Shown: positions 30,101 through 62,694, counted from the stretch's first letter. The stretch is DNA of 64,000 nt from Metaphire vulgaris (GCA_018105865.1 CM030872.1:9274516-9338515), one strand, 5' to 3'. Notes: generated by a model from the sequence alone, not told the origin. Numbers and translations: made by a program.

Positions 30101-30900
30101 TATAGACACATCAATAGGGTGGAAAGTGACGGATTTTTCTACTCCACTGACACCACTGCAAGGTGTTTGAAGGTTCTAAAGATAAATTTGGGCGAAATAT
30201 CGACATGAATTTTTGGGTCGCCCAAAAAAAACCATGGACTATAGTCCATGGTTTTTTCGAAATTTGAGCGAAAATTTGTGGTGTCGTAGGGCTTTCATAT
30301 TTGCACCGATTGAAGCCCAGTCGATGCCTACCAGGAGTCTGGACCCACATTTTGGATATCTATCAGATATCTGACTGCTTTAAAGGTTTGAAAATCTATA
30401 AAATGTATAGCCACCATTATTATATTTTGCAATATAGACACATCAATAGGGTGGAAAGTGACGGATTTTTCTACTCCACTGACACCACTGCAAGGTGTTT
30501 GAAGGTTCTAAAGATAAATTTGGGCGAAATATCGACATGAATTTTTGTCGCCCAAAAAAACCATGGACTATAGTCCATGGTTTTTTGGTTCGAAATTTGA
30601 GCGAAAATTTGTGGTGTCGTAGGGCTTTTCATATTTGCACCGATTGAAGCCCAGTCGATGCCTACCAGGAGTCTGGACCCACATTTTGGATATCTATCAG
30701 ATATCTGACTGCTTTAAAGGTTTGAAAATCTATAAAATGTATAGCCACCATTATTATATTTTGCAATATAGACACATCAATAGGGTGGAAAGTGACGGAT
30801 TTTTCTACTCCACTGACACCACTGCAAGGTGTTTGAAGGTTCTAAAGATAAATTTGGGCGAAATATCGACATGAATTTTTTGGGTCGCCCGAAAATTTGA
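27110..30900. repeat. Satellite, ~331-bp units, 11 to 12 copies
   Basis: The landmark caccgattgaagcccagtcg recurs at 27334, 27664, 27994, 28325, 28656, 28988, 29319, 29639, 29973, 30305 and 30639, spacings 330-334 except one of 320. Copies are almost identical. Between the GTCGCCC and TTTGAGCG words most units carry the perfect palindrome CCATGGACTATAGTCCATGG within A/T runs. Confidence 0.97.
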
Positions 30901-30934
30901 GATTTGTGATGTCGTTTGTGGTGTCCTAGGGCTT

Positions 30935-31300
30935 TCATATTTTAGTCATCTATACAATCGGGATATCAGTATAGGTTTTAATAGAAAAAGCGCCATTTTC
31001 CAGGCGAATTTGCCAAAAAAATTTAGTGCAAAGGCATCAATTGGAGGCCCCTACACTTCCCTTGCGAAATCTGAGCGAATTTCGGACATGAATTTTTCGT
31101 CAAATTTTCCAACATTTCGTGATGGTTAGTCGACACTAAGAAAGTTGATTATAATTAATTGATTAATTAATTAATTAATTAATTAATTTAGTCCAGGGTT
31201 TTTTTGGTCGCAAAAATTGTGTCCTCCGATTCTCTTGAAACTCACACCAGTTGAAGCTCATTCGATGCCTATAAGGGATCTGCAGTTAGATTTCTGATAT
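30935..31300. repeat. Diverged right flank unit of the satellite
   Basis: gcaaaggcatcaattggagg, tgaatttttcgtcaaatttt, tctcttgaaactcacaccag and gatctgcagttagattt match the left flank, interrupted by an (AATT)n tract at 31155-31190. Confidence 0.75.
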
Positions 31301-31301
31301 C

Positions 31302-31302
<1 letters not shown>

Positions 31303-31385
<83 letters not shown>
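31303..31385. repeat. (TA)n followed by (GA)n
   Basis: TA repeats to 31350, then GA repeats to 31385, directly right of the satellite flank. Confidence 0.97.
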
Positions 31386-31389
<4 letters not shown>

Positions 31390-31580
31390 TTATATATGTT
31401 TGTATGTATGTGTACACACAGTCATTACTAGTCTACACAAAACAAGTCTTTTACAGAACGGCACATATCTTCACACAACATGTCCCCTTTAAGTTTAAGC
31501 TGTGAAAGCCTTATGTACAACACAGATACAGATTGTTGGTAGAAACTGTTGGTACCAGTTCACTTAGTCATTATTTTGTC

Positions 31581-31586
31581 TTTATT
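31581..31586 (-). promoter_or_regulatory. STEEP1: Candidate STEEP1 polyadenylation signal
   Basis: AATAAA on the minus strand about 15 bases after the STEEP1 stop codon; another AATAAA overlaps the last codons at 31604-31609. Position-based inference only. Confidence 0.4.
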
Positions 31587-31600
31587 ACTTATTAATATAT

Positions 31601-31663
31601 TTATTTATTCATCATGTCAATGAGTGTTCCCTTTGGTCTTGCCTTCTTTGCCTCATCTTCTGC
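31601..31663 (-). CDS. STEEP1: STEEP1 last coding exon
   Basis: Acceptor tgttttag. Reads [20 protein letters not shown] and TAA, matching [20 protein letters not shown] of human STEEP1. Confidence 0.95.
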   Translation of the reverse strand, partial: AEDEAKKARPKGTLIDMMNK

Positions 31664-31721
31664 CTAAAACATGCAACCAATGTGTCTATGTAGTGTAATT
31701 GTATAGCATTTTAGCAGCAAT

Positions 31722-31766
<45 letters not shown>

Positions 31767-31779
31767 GTCGTCGTCATCG

Positions 31780-31823
<44 letters not shown>

Positions 31824-32728
31824 TTGTTCTCTGCTAACTCCTTATTGGCAATAGCCAGACACAAAACATTTCCAAAAAGTGCTGTCTTCTGTTAATCTTC
31901 ACTGAATCACTGAATCACTGAATCACTCACTCAGTCACTAACTCACTCAATCAATCAATCAATCAATGCACAGTTTACAGTGACCAAATGTGTTAACCAG
32001 GGGTGTAGCGACGGGGGGTATATCGGTATATATACCCCCCAAAAATCAGTCTACCTTAAAGTTTTTTATGTGATTTACATGTGGTTATTATATGTGGTTT
32101 AGATGGTTCAAGTGGTTTATAGTTAAGATTTATACCCTCCCAAATCAAATTCCTGGCTATGCCCTGGTGTTAACTCTCCTGTCACTGTTCAAAAAATTAC
32201 AAATATATTATGGAATAAGGTTGATTGCATTAGTAGCAACAGTGACCATCTCTGTACTTGCTGCACTGCTAATGTTTAATTTGCAGAAATATCTGTTAAC
32301 AGCAGGGCCTAAATAGCACCCTGATAGCACATCTGGGTGCCACACCACTCAAAATAAGAAGCACAGTCACTTTGCTATGTATCTAAGCGTATGCATGTAC
32401 TGTAAGTTCAACAGTACATGTAGAAAGCGAAGAAACCTTTGGAGCGTACGAAGAGCAAGTGCGCGTAATGAGAAAGTACCTGTTCCAAGAGCTTTCTTTT
32501 GCTAGCACCTTTACGAAGAAGCTGTTTCTCGATCACACGAGCATTTGCGGCGTACGAGTCCGCTATTTCTTTCTGGATAGAGAAAAATTATGCAGAGAAA
32601 TCAGCAACTTGGAGAATAAGCAAATTTGTTCTGTGCCCTATTGCAAAAACACTTATCATATTTATTATTATTATAATTATTATTTGAGAGTCACTGCAGT
32701 GTTTTTCACACATGCTAACTTAGCCCCC

Positions 32729-32779
<51 letters not shown>

Positions 32780-32876
32780 TAATATTATCATTATTGTTAT
32801 TATGTGAAAGTCCCGTGTAAGGTGACATTCATTTTAGAAGAAAGGATGTCTCTCTTTCATATCCAGATTGTCGTGA

Positions 32877-32916
<40 letters not shown>

Positions 32917-35900
32917 GCATGGTTGTTAATCCATGTTAAGTCATTCACAGAGCCTCAATGCCCTTTGGACGTTGACTATTGCCTGGCTGATAATATACCT
33001 TCCCATAGCTATTTAAGAGAGGTTGAGTGCCTAAGAATAAGCAGCTACTGTTGTGCTGCTTTCCAAGGCGCTATAGAAATCCACGAGATTTTACTTTACT
33101 TTACTTTACTTTTACAAAGAATTGTAAGTGCAGACTGCAGAGGAGTAATTCAGGGGTGAACTATTTGCCCAAGGTAGCTATCCAGTGACTAGGGTCAGAT
33201 TTGAACCCACTAGCATATCAAGAATTCCGCTACTTAAAAATTCCACTACTCCACCGCACCCCCTACATATATAACCGCACATAGTAAAAGAAAATATAAA
33301 ACCTTAAAATTCAAATTCAACGTTAAAACTGGCTGCTTTTACGAAGAAAGACTAAAACAAAATAGTTTTCATCTTCAGAGTGCCTCATGCAAATACAAAA
33401 TAAAATTCAAGACATTTATTTTTCTAAGAAAAAACCTTCAGGCATTGGCATAAACTTCTACGAGGCCGCTAGACTAAAGCCCCGTACCCCCACAGGAAAC
33501 GGGCTCGAGACTAGTAAGAGGGAAAGGGAAAGGAGTTGGACCCCCACTTTTTCACCCAAGCTTACACCCATGCCTTCAGGCAATTAAATCTAAAAACAAA
33601 ACTTTCAGCTAGTCAAGTCTTCAAAGCAACTCACGGCTTCAATTTCATCCTCTTCCTCATCAACAGTTGAAACAGTTACTGAGCTAAATTTTCCCATGTT
33701 CTTCGTATGCTTTGTTACCATGACCTTTAAACAGAAGACAATGAGGAAATTAAAATGGCAGAAATATAATTATTTTATATTTATATAATAAAAATTATAA
33801 TGGAATTTCAAAAATAAATAACTATAATAACACAGTAAACAATGCAATCAGGCCAAATATTTGATATGCCCATTCAGTTGTAGACTACAGTTATTTTGAA
33901 TAAGAGAAGACAGTCTTCAAAATATTTGTATTCTTTCAGGACAAACAAACATGTACAGTGGCGTAGCCAGGATTTCCGGAAGAGGGGGGGTTTGGTTTTG
34001 ATCATAACCAGCTTCAAAAAATCTTGACAAGCAAAAAAAGGTCATCCTTATCTCTCCTTCTTCTATTTCCTCTGCAGATGCTGACAAGCAAAAAAGGTTG
34101 TTACCTTACACCTTTACATTCTATAGCACTTAGAAATTTTGGGTCGGCATCCAGCCAAGGGGGGGTTTGACCCAAAAACCATGTCCAAAAATAAAAAATG
34201 TATGGAAACACATAAAAAATTGTTTTTGTCGGCAGCCAAGGGAGGTTTCAACCCCCGAAACTCTCCTTGGCTATGGCACTGAACATGTACAATCAAAATC
34301 AATAAATCAATCAATCAATCAATCAAACTTCTAAGGCATCAGCCAATGGTAGACTAAATCCAATCCATATTAGAGCCAGGTCAAGCAGGAAAGGTCAGTC
34401 ACTGCCATGCCATCAACACTAACTACTTCGTAGACAAAACGAGACCTTTTTTGGTTCCGCTATCTGTTTGTAGACATCTGTAGTTGCGGGACCTTCTCCG
34501 CTCTTTATCAGCGCCTTTTCAACGACAAATGTAATCAGATTGCTGTCACGGTGACGGTAATACAACAACAAACCACATCTGCCAAACACAGACATCAACA
34601 AACACGTTTTACGGAAGTACAATCACAAACAGTGATGAGGCAAAACTAATAATTGAAATCATCAATTTATGTGGTACTCTGATAAACAGTAGCGTGCTGG
34701 TTTCAGAGTCTATAGCCTATAGCCTAAAGGAGTGAGCAGACTATCTTAAAGTTTAGAGCCTAAAGCCAGGGATGTCATTTCACTGTTTTCCAGTGGGGGG
34801 GAAGATACTTTTGACCTGACAAGTTTGCGAAAAAGTTGATGACCTTTTTTTGCTTGTCAGTCTTTTTATGATATTAATTACTTCACATCAGGCCTCTTTA
34901 GGGTGCATATCACAAGGCAAGCTAGTCAATTTGCATTTTAAAATGTTTTAAAAAAACACAAAAATTCGTGAACATTTAAAATCTGAAAATTACTTAAGTC
35001 AAATGACTTTCATTTACACTTTTCTACATATAACTCCCAAAATTGCCAACATTAGCAAGATCTAATAGCATGAATGCCATTTATGTCTCACTGCCTTCAG
35101 ATATAATAACCATTGTCTGGCTTATCATTCACCTTTCTTATAGTAGGCTAAGCGCCTAAGAATAAGCAGCTACTGCTGTACTACTTTCCAAAGTGCCATA
35201 TAAATCCACAAGATTTTATTTACTCACTTACTCACTTACTAGTGTATCATACTTTCATCTGGGTTTAAATCAGTGCCACATCAGAAAACTTTCCCATTCA
35301 ACATCTGTGGTTGGAATTTAAAAGTATGCCAGTAGCACCGTCTAAATTTAACATATTAACAATGCCTATCATCTGACACTTAACAATGAGAAGCAATATA
35401 TATATATTTGATCAAATACAGGCTGTGTGATTATACATCACATCACCCAATCAATCCACTTCTTTATAACAGAATTTGTTCATTTTTACAAACAGAGTAA
35501 AGTTAATTAAATAAATGTTTTTCATATTTGAAAATGGCATACAACTTCAAAGTTAGCAGTAGTCATTCAGTCAGTTAACATTATAAGTTGATGAATGAAA
35601 TGAGGAGCCTACATTATACAGTATATAAGGACTACAAAATGGCTTCATAAAAGTATAATCACTTGCTCACTTTTTGCATTTAAAGCGAAACTGCTTTTCA
35701 ACGCCATCCTGCCTAAAAATTCAGAATGCACTGTTTAGATATGCAACAAAAAGCCTAAACTAAAATTTTGGAAACATTCATGAAAGTAAAGTAGACAAAA
35801 TTTAAGACTGCAATTTTACAAACATTCTATCTAACTATACTCAGTATTAATCCTAAATACATTAACCCTTTTCCTATTTGCCCTGAGAATAATCGTCCAT

Positions 35901-36856
35901 TTTACATTACGTTACAAAGAAATGAATGGGTATAGGGTTAAAGTTGCCGGGTAGTAATAAATGCATCTTAGAAAGACTTCTATATTATAGTACTTGGCCA
36001 AGGTGCTACAAAAAAAAAACAAACAGAAAGGTGAACACAAGATGCCTGGCTGTGGACAGCGACAGGTTAGCAAGTGATAGTGGGACTGATTGGAGTCAAT
36101 TAAACTATCTCATAAATGGGACTGGAAAATTGGACTGACTTAATAGATTGGAAAATGTGGATTTACGATTCAATATGGGGGCGGCCATTGACCGATGCCA
36201 AGTGCCTTACTAAACTGGCGCTATAGAAGTTCACCAGTATAATATAATGCAATATAAAGATTTGTAAAATTGTGTTAAACGTCAGAAAAATGTGCTGCGA
36301 ACCTTTTCAGGTAAACCAGTTCATCAGATTCGCATGTGATCTTGTGTGCGTGCTTTGACGAGTCTATAACTCTGGCATTGTCTCTTTTTCTTAAGGGCAA
36401 TTTTTCCAATGGGCAATCTAAAAATTAAACTTATGAAATTCAAAATAAAACCACCTAAAATGCAAATACAAAAATAGAAAATCTCCATGCAATGGCCGGC
36501 AGTCTGTATGATGGGAAGCTTCCACTAAATGCAAAACCAGCAATAGCTGCACTACCCTGGGATATGCCTGTCCCTTAGTGTCTCTATGTAAAACAGCTTA
36601 GACAAGGTAGGAGTGGCGGTTGAAACAGTAAATGGGTTCAAGGCTATTTCAGAAAACTGGAGAGTTACTAGTGGTTTTCACACAGACTTACTTACCCTCC
36701 TAAACGACTTTAAATCTGAATTATAATAATAATAATTATTATTATTATTATTGTTATTACTATTACTATTATTATTATAGTGCACCAGACTTTTGGCACA
36801 TTGCTCCACCCTGTCAAAGCAGTGTTCCACACTGTACAAAGCAACTTTAAATCTGA

Positions 36857-36910
<54 letters not shown>

Positions 36911-37522
36911 GACTGTTGGAGCAGTGCTGCACACTGTCAGTGTGTACACTATAGTCAGCGGTTTAAATGCCTGAGAAGTGTTGCATTTTGAGTATGGTAG
37001 AATAAAGTTAAGACGGACAGTATTGACAATCCCTGCACGGTTTGACGCAATGATGATGGAGCATCAAGAAAATCTGACTCGGATTCAATAGTTTCATCAA
37101 TCCGCTGAAAGACTTGCTTATACACGCCTCTACTGTAACAATAGTGTCTTCACTGCAGAGACTGCCTCTCCACAGTGCGGTAACTGCCTCTCCGCAATGC
37201 GGAGACCTGTCTCAAGCCATTTGCAAAAAAACTAGAGAAGACCAAAACAGAGAAAACCGATAATAGTTGTAGTTATAGTGGCAGTAAGTGGGTTGATCTA
37301 TGACAGATATTTTTGTGCAAGGGTTTTGGATATAAAGTACGTATCTCTAACTGCGGCGTAAATAATAATAAAAACACGAACTTCATTGTGAAGACTAAAG
37401 TCTCATTTTTGAACAAGCGACTCTAAAGCTGGGTGACCCTCTGGGTAAAAATATAAAGGCCCATATAAGCATCAGTGGTTTTCACACAGGCTTACTTGGC
37501 CTCCTAAACCACTTAAAATCAC

Positions 37523-37591
<69 letters not shown>

Positions 37592-37740
37592 AGCTACTAA
37601 TAATAAAGCCAAAACTTACCAATAATAAGAGACATTTGACCACATATGCAGAAGTATGTGTACAGAGGTTTCTCTCCTTGATATTCTTCTTGGTCTTTTG
37701 TGTCTGTACAGACTACACTTCTCGATACAACCTTCGGCAT
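31601..37740 (-). CDS. STEEP1: STEEP1 / CXorf56 orthologue, complete, 7 exons
   Basis: Seen: seven minus-strand exons joining in phase from ATG (37738-37740) to TAA (31601-31603) into 218 codons; the human protein has 222. Exons in transcript order: 37620-37740, 36303-36417, 35671-35712, 34446-34578, 33635-33724, 32480-32572, 31601-31663. Matches: [14 protein letters not shown] at the start, [69 protein letters not shown] at the end. Known: STEEP1 helps STING leave the ER through COPII carriers. The CxC and CxxC cysteines could bind zinc (inference). It lies 1.4 kb downstream of the TAK1 stop, same strand, and converges on the ATP8A gene across a satellite block. Confidence 0.96.
31720..31823. 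repeat. (ATC)n microsatellite
   Basis: Interrupted by three GTC units; lies in the last STEEP1 intron. Confidence 0.97.
31998..32166. mobile_element. hAT MITE, CAGGGGTGTAGC family
   Basis: 169 bp; ends CAGGGGTGTAGCGACGG and (inverted) CAGGGCATAGCCAGG; perfect 8-bp duplication GTGTTAAC at 31990-31997 and 32167-32174. Confidence 0.9.
32480..32572 (-). CDS. STEEP1: STEEP1 exon 6
   Basis: Acceptor ctatccag, donor gtactt. Reads [17 protein letters not shown], then [12 protein letters not shown], matching [29 protein letters not shown]. A longer open frame on the plus strand over the same bases is a shadow. Confidence 0.96.
32730..32916. repeat. Two ATT arrays
   Basis: ATT at 32730-32777 and 32877-32916, in STEEP1 intron 5. 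Confidence 0.95.
32940..33115 (+). mobile_element. LINE 3' tail, variant with (CTTTA)n end
   Basis: taagaataagcagctactgt, ggcgctatagaaatccacga and a cttta repeat. Same module at 35105-35240 (+) and 47055-47190 (inverted). Confidence 0.65.
33160..33265 (-). mobile_element. SINE head, tRNA-related
   Basis: tcagatttgaacccac is an inverse B-box; ccactccaccgcacccc is the inverse of the ggggtgcagtgg head. Matches 59820-59935. Confidence 0.5.
33635..33724 (-). CDS. STEEP1: STEEP1 exon 5
   Basis: Acceptor tttaaag, donor gtgagt. Reads [20 protein letters not shown], then an acidic run DEEEDEIEA. Thirty codons, phase 0 at both ends. Confidence 0.96.
33956..34281. mobile_element. hAT MITE, CAGTGGCGTAGCCAGG family
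   Basis: 326 bp; ends CAGTGGCGTAGCCAGG and (inverted) CAGTGCCATAGCCAAGG; perfect 8-bp duplication AACATGTA at 33948-33955 and 34282-34289. Contains two tgacaagcaaaaaaggt words. In STEEP1 intron 4, between exons 4 and 5. Confidence 0.93.
34446..34578 (-). CDS. STEEP1: STEEP1 exon 4
   Basis: Acceptor tttggcag, donor gtctcg. Reads [26 protein letters not shown] and [10 protein letters not shown], matching CGLPLFYQ ... VTFIVDGAVVKFG ... EPPKK. Confidence 0.94.
35671..35712 (-). CDS. STEEP1: STEEP1 exon 3 (42 bp)
   Basis: Acceptor tttttag, donor gtgagc. Reads [13 protein letters not shown], matching PEGIERQYRKKCA of human STEEP1. Phases fit both neighbours; far too short to show as an open frame. 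Confidence 0.9.
35862..35941. mobile_element. Mini piggyBac-like MITE, copy
   Basis: 80 bp, TTAACCCTTTTCC to GGGTATAGGGTTAA, with the shared TCCATTTTACATTACGTTAC core. Confidence 0.6.
36303..36417 (-). CDS. STEEP1: STEEP1 exon 2
   Basis: Acceptor tttttag, donor gttcgc. Reads [20 protein letters not shown] and SKHAHK, then DELVYLKR. Phase 1 in, phase 2 out. Confidence 0.95.
36600..36778 (+). mobile_element. CR1-type LINE 3' end with AAT/ATT tail
   Basis: gtggcggttgaaacagtaaa matches the C-terminal codons of the LINE at 39950, followed by its 3' UTR gtggttttcacacagactta and AAT/ATT repeats. A second array is at 36858-36910. Confidence 0.75.
37468..37590 (+). mobile_element. CR1-type LINE 3'-UTR fragment with (ATT)n tail
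   Basis: cagtggttttcacacaggct and cctaaaccacttaaaatcac as at 40826-40880, then ATT repeats ending 30 bp before the donor of STEEP1 exon 1. Confidence 0.8.
37620..37740 (-). CDS. STEEP1: STEEP1 exon 1
   Basis: Starts ATG CCG AAG, reading [20 protein letters not shown], then [12 protein letters not shown]; donor gtaagt. The start matches the human protein exactly over the first eleven residues. Confidence 0.96.
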
Positions 37741-39144
37741 TTGTTCGAATGTCACGGAATAATAAAAATCAAATCAAAAACTACCACTATTTGAGATTTT
37801 CGTGAGGTATATTATGGGGTAAACAAACCCTCTAAATCATATCCATTGAAAATCCCGGATACGTAAAGATTTTATAGCGCATAATCTTTTTCATTATTTC
37901 TTTTAAAAGCCATTTTATATAATATATCATAAATATAATATAATGTGTCATAAATGCTTATATTATAAGCATGTTATATGTTTGTTTGTATAACGTCACA
38001 AAGTAATTTAATCCTATACAATAAGGGTAAACTTCTCCTAGACCTCTAGGCTCGAGCCCCCACTTTATGGGAGACAACTATAGGGAAGGAGGAAAGTATA
38101 GGGCTTGGACCCCTCACTCTTTCGGCTAAGTTTATGCCAATGTCGCATACAGTGTATGACTCATTTTATAATGAAACACTATTTCAGACATTGATTTCCA
38201 AAGTATGTAACCTACTTACTTACTTCTATATACAAACCCCAACAATAATAATGTGCCTTTACTACACCTGTTCAAATACCCTAATCTTCTAAAGGTATCA
38301 CTCAATGGTACTACAAATCCAACCAGATGAACTCAGGTTTTATATTTTCAAATTTTTAAAATGACCATTGTCTTATTAGGCAATATCTTGGGTAGAAAGT
38401 CAAGATCTATCATGATACTCTTCACAATGAAACAAAGAATCACATCAAAATCCAGGAAATAGTCTCATAGATACTCATATGGCTGTTCAAGGCACAGTCA
38501 TGGGAGGGGGCACGGCCCCCTATTGGGGCTGGGACCAGTCATACAATTTGTTCAAATACGTCAAGTACTTGGGGTAGATATTATGATCGAAGCAGGAGAA
38601 TGTTTTAAAGACCTAGGCACTTGACAAGAAGCACTTCTTTTGCTTGTCAAGTATTTTTACTCCAAAATGTTGATGCACCCTGGAATCCTATGCCATTGAT
38701 CATCGCTCCACAAGCAACCAACAGTTTACTTGTTAAAAGGTTTTGTTTAACTTGATGCTATTATCATATTGTAGTTTTAACCAGCAAACCATTAATTAAG
38801 TCCACTGTTAACAATGGCATATTCAAAACATGTATAGTATGCATCAGTGTGTGTTCTGTTCAAATAACAAATCTTCAGTCCACTTTATTAGACAATCAGT
38901 TCTTAACAAGCACAGAGAAAACCACTGAATCGTACTAAATTTCTTTCAGACTATTTAAAGTCAAGGTTCCTCATCAAACAACTATTGGGCAAAGAATCAA
39001 AACAGAAGTCTTGTCGTGCATGCCGTACAATGAATATCGAACTGTCACTAACATATAAAACCATAACACTGAGACCCGTGCCAAACGGTTCACTTGTATC
39101 CGAAGGTTATCAGTTTGACTCGACTGTAAGGTAATGGAGAAAAA
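37741..39144. other. STEEP1-TAK1 intergenic interval
   Basis: 1.4 kb with no supported exon. Should contain the TAK1 3' UTR and the STEEP1 promoter. AT-rich, with a decayed GC-rich MITE-like patch at 38490-38690; no other element recognised. Confidence 0.6.
38884..38889 (-). promoter_or_regulatory. MAP3K7: Candidate TAK1 polyadenylation signal
   Basis: AATAAA on the minus strand about 256 bp after the TAK1 stop. Position-based only. Confidence 0.3.
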
Positions 39145-60581
<21,437 letters not shown>

Positions 60582-60789
60582 TTATACTGACTGAAGACTT
60601 GGGTGATTTCACTCTCATGAAAAATGCCCTAGAAGGAAAATCATACACTGAAATGCAAATATGTTCTAATTTTATCCAGCAAAGTACAAATAAATACAAG
60701 CAATATGTGGAACTGTGCACATACTTCTTTGCCCTTTCTGCATGATTATCACTCTCTACTAAAGAAATGTTTGCATAATGCGCCTATAG

Positions 60790-60869
60790 TTAACCCCTTG
60801 ACCGACCGTAATGCACATATGCATCCATTTTACATTACTTTACAGATAAGTGGCCAGTAAAGGGGTTAA
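60790..60869. mobile_element. Mini piggyBac-like MITE, copy
   Basis: 80 bp; TTAACCCCTTGACCG to CAGTAAAGGGGTTAA, core tccattttacattactttac. Lies 208 bp upstream of the TAK1 start codon. Confidence 0.75.
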
Positions 60870-61098
60870 GGTGCTTGTTGCCCCTAATGATCAAAATTAC
60901 AAATGACATCAATCCATGCTGGCTCTACTGTGAGCATTGAATAATATGCTTTTGTCACAAGCACATTCATAAAATCTTGATTATGCTTAGAAATTCATAT
61001 CTCATTTCACACTCAGCTTTCAAGTGATAAGTGAGTGAATATAGGCCTAAAGGACTGGAGCCACTAAAAGCAAATCACACACCTATGATACTTCACAA

Positions 61099-61284
61099 CA
61101 GTGGTGGTTTCAGAATTTAGCAAGTGGGGGGGTGTTGGGGTGGCAACTTCTAAGCATTGGGGGCCAACAATTTGTTGATAGGTATGTAGTAGTAAGTATA
61201 GGGTCCCAACAGAGGGGCCACTAGGAGGACCAGGCATTCAATAGGGGCATGGGTCCCCCGGCCCCCCATGTGGAGCCGCCGCTG
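61099..61284. mobile_element. hAT MITE, CAGTGGCGGTTCCA family
   Basis: 186 bp; ends CAGTGGTGGTTTCAG and (inverted) CAGCGGCGGCTCCAC; perfect 8-bp duplication CTTCACAA at 61091-61098 and 61285-61292. Confidence 0.92.
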
Positions 61285-61358
61285 CTTCACAATAACTAAT
61301 AATAGTAATGATGAGCTTCTAAATCAAGTTATATTCCACACTCGGGAGCAACCACAAG

Positions 61359-61480
61359 CAGTGTTTATTCTAGCCACCTTGACATTGGGGGGGGGAGGGA
61401 GTTTGAAATGTTGTGGAGGGGAAATTCAAACTTTGGTGGGGGGAAATGCCCCCCCCAAAAGGGCCTAGAATAAACACTGA
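61359..61480. mobile_element. hAT MITE, CAGTGTTTATTCTAG family
   Basis: 122 bp; ends CAGTGTTTATTCTAG and (inverted) CAGTGTTTATTCTAGGCCC; duplication ACCACAAG at 61351-61358 and 61481-61488. G/C-run interior like the 21685 element. Confidence 0.88.
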
Positions 61481-61771
61481 ACCACAAGGACAATATCTAA
61501 GATGCCTTGGTATTGTGGCAGTTGAACAGTAACTGAATGAGGCATTTACAACATTGTTTACTACAAAGTTTTGTACTTGAAGATGCAAAGACAGGAAGAC
61601 AAACAGACTTGACAAACAAACCTACTAAAGGACAAGAGGGCGAAGAATTGGATTACACAGCAAGACCATAGTGTGAATGAATGGATAGGTGAAACATAGT
61701 GGTTCTTACGCTGGGCTGACCCTACTATGCCACTTATAATAATAATTATCATTATTAGGTAATTTCTTAGA

Positions 61772-61772
<1 letters not shown>

Positions 61773-61838
<66 letters not shown>
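61773..61838. repeat. (ATT)n microsatellite
   Basis: About 22 units in the TAK1 5' flank. Confidence 0.97.
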
Positions 61839-62224
61839 TGATCTGACAACCAAAGTTCGATCCTCAGTAACTCAGATATTCTCAGGCGCAGAGTGGACAT
61901 CAAGGTCTGCGTAGAGCTTAGGCTGATGCCAAGTGCAGTATTATCACATCGCTATAGAAATTGAAGATTCAGACTAGACCTGGGATACTTTTAGTTAAGA
62001 GTGGTTATAGCCAAAGGAAAGTTTTCATAAGAGGTCTCAATTTACCTTCAAGTAGTCGACGAAACGCTCTATCCAGCGGAAATTTTTCGATTTTATTTGC
62101 AAAATTTTCCTTGCAAAATCAACAAAATTACTTTCCCTTTGACAGACTTTTGTCCTTTAGAATAATAAATAAGATCCCATTTGCCTTCTAGTCGCCATCT
62201 TGGTAGAGCTGCTAGCGCAGTGTT

Positions 62225-62390
62225 ACCACTTCGCTTTTATCCATGATTGGCAATCTCTCGTGGAACAAAATTAAACTCATGCAGAGAATCGATTTTATAA
62301 TACTTATACGTCGTCTTTAACTCTATAAAACTTGTGATACAAGGAACCATTCATCTTAAGACACGGTTCATCTCGCTTTGTAGCCATTTC
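62225..62390. repeat. Unclassified repeat, relative of 7241-7860
   Basis: cttgtgatacaaggaaccat and cttaagacacggttcatctc parallel the 58385-58700 copy; diverged. Confidence 0.5.
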
Positions 62391-62651
62391 ACTACATGCT
62401 AGCAGAAATCTCTTTTGTCGATGTCCCTGGTGCTCGTACTGTCAATGGCAGAGGCTATATGAATAAAGGCCTAATTGTTTTCATATCAACACTATTCAAC
62501 AGTCTCCGAAATTCCTTGTCTACACTAGCTGAAGCTCCCGACGATCAGACTGCGCGCATCATCGTCACCATTCTTTCACTTTCAGATCTGGTCTTAAACA
62601 TTCCTGTTTGACTTGGCTTAGGGGTCGTCCATAAATTACGTCACGCATAGG

Positions 62652-62694
62652 CAAACGAATTTTCCTTCTTAGTCTAAGAAGGAAAATTCGTTTG
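62652..62694. other. Perfect hairpin, 21-bp arms
   Basis: The arm starting CAAACGAATTTTCC is repeated exactly in inverse after a single-base spacer. It follows ggggtcgtccataaattacg, a phrase with relatives at 43667 and 51155. Confidence 0.9.

Larger units (their letters stand above)
24584..31600. other. Region between convergent ATP8A and STEEP1 genes
   Basis: No supported coding exon. Holds four MITEs (25017-26398) and the satellite block with its diverged flanks (26560-31300), a TA/GA tract, and presumably both 3' UTRs. Confidence 0.8.

Noticed and set aside
27330..30874. A 79-codon open frame (MHRLKPSRCLPGVWTH...) repeated in every satellite unit
   Set aside because: It is conserved only because the units are homogenised; both strands have similar open frames, there is no recognisable domain and no promoter or splice context.
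27110..30900. CRISPR array
   Set aside because: Units are 331 bp with no variable short spacers, and the genome is eukaryotic.
32459..32782. 107-codon plus-strand frame
   Set aside because: It is antisense to STEEP1 exon 6, which matches the protein family almost residue for residue.
62180..62210. CAAGATGGCG on the minus strand as the TAK1 start
   Set aside because: Its frame stops after 13 codons and does not splice in phase; a better start with an in-frame stop before it exists at 60579-60581.
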